Shown: piece by piece, positions 63,979 to 64,000 of the stretch
How the letters are laid out: each line of letters starts with the position of its first letter
Numbering within the stretch: the stretch's first letter is position 1
From: Anderseniella sp963787895
GTDB taxonomy: Bacteria; Pseudomonadota; Alphaproteobacteria; Rhizobiales; Aestuariivirgaceae
Assembly: GCA_963787895.1 (NCBI GenBank)
Contig: CAWBEX010000001.1
Coordinates: 564,364-628,363, forward strand
Direction: 5' to 3'
DNA length: 64,000 bases
Position numbers and translations under genes: made by a program
The notes under the pieces: model-generated
What the model was told of the DNA's origin: nothing
Seen by the model: the letters and a program-made list of their open reading frames with translations, nothing else
Databases searched by the model: none

Positions 63979-64000
63979 AGTGTCCTTGAAACCGGCAGCA
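63979..64000 (-). repeat. Right terminal inverted repeat of the IS
   Basis: Read on the minus strand it begins TGCTGCCGGTTTCAAGGACAC. It is the partner of 62765-62786 and ends exactly at the window edge. Confidence 0.78.

Larger units (their letters stand above)
62765..64000 (-). mobile_element. IS3-family insertion sequence, apparently complete
   Basis: A 1236-base element with orfA and orfB on the minus strand. The left end TGCTGCCGGTT (62765-62775) matches the reverse of the right end, AACCGGCAGCA (63990-64000); 16 of the first 22 bases agree. The ends TG...CA fit the family. The right end is the last base of the window, so a target duplication cannot be checked. Both genes look intact and a frameshift site links them, so it is probably active or recent. 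Confidence 0.88.

Overview
The window is chromosomal DNA from an alphaproteobacterium, most likely of the Hyphomicrobiales (Rhizobiales) type. Three things point there. The tmRNA gene is circularly permuted (two-piece) and encodes the tag ANDNYAEARLAA. An alpha-type SspB adaptor lies next to it. The dcw cluster (rsmH to ftsZ) is followed by bamD, recN and ligA. The DNA is moderately GC-rich with densely packed genes, and many starts and stops overlap by 4 bases.

Layout. 1-2177: permuted ssrA, its adaptor sspB, and the murein endopeptidase mepA. 2315-7954: a small secreted protein, a PHP-type hydrolase, the fumC/DUF4169/ribbon-helix-helix trio, and a membrane-anchored spermidine-synthase-like protein. 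8012-13063: a frameshifted membrane adenylate cyclase, a ClC channel, a thioesterase and a D-lactate/glycolate-type FAD dehydrogenase. 13088-18893: an AsmA-like giant and a three-gene flavin oxidoreductase/tautomerase/hydrolase operon. 18932-23588: a secreted peptide, then a membrane protein, a winged-helix regulator and a divergent cis-prenyltransferase that share an operator-like repeat, then a UvrD/PcrA helicase. 23594-25799 is accessory: a nuclease-like orphan coupled to a decayed PIN toxin, and two secreted proteins, one of them frameshifted. 26038-31085: prmA, a DUF1127 gene, an aminopeptidase P, azlCD and an orphan.

From 31730 leftwards-transcribed genes dominate: ligA, recN, an SDR, an FMN/Fe-S glutamate-synthase-like enzyme, (aquaporin on +), bamD, then ftsZ, ftsA, ftsQ, ddl, murB, murC, murG, ftsW, murD, mraY, murF, murE, ftsI, ftsL, rsmH. 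This block makes lipid II and the division machine. lpxC is missing from its usual place between ftsZ and bamD, and mraZ is missing upstream of rsmH. CtrA-like boxes precede ftsZ and rsmH. Upstream of the block are infA, cspA, rnpB (RNase P RNA), a single-domain response regulator, an AmpD-like amidase, a TerB/DnaJ protein and a DMT transporter.

62765-64000 is an apparently complete IS3-family element with terminal inverted repeats and a programmed -1 frameshift site; its outer end coincides with the end of the window.

The most system-like unknown is the membrane protein/regulator/prenyltransferase operon with its repeated operator. Two genes carry single-base homopolymer frameshifts, which may be real decay or sequence errors.
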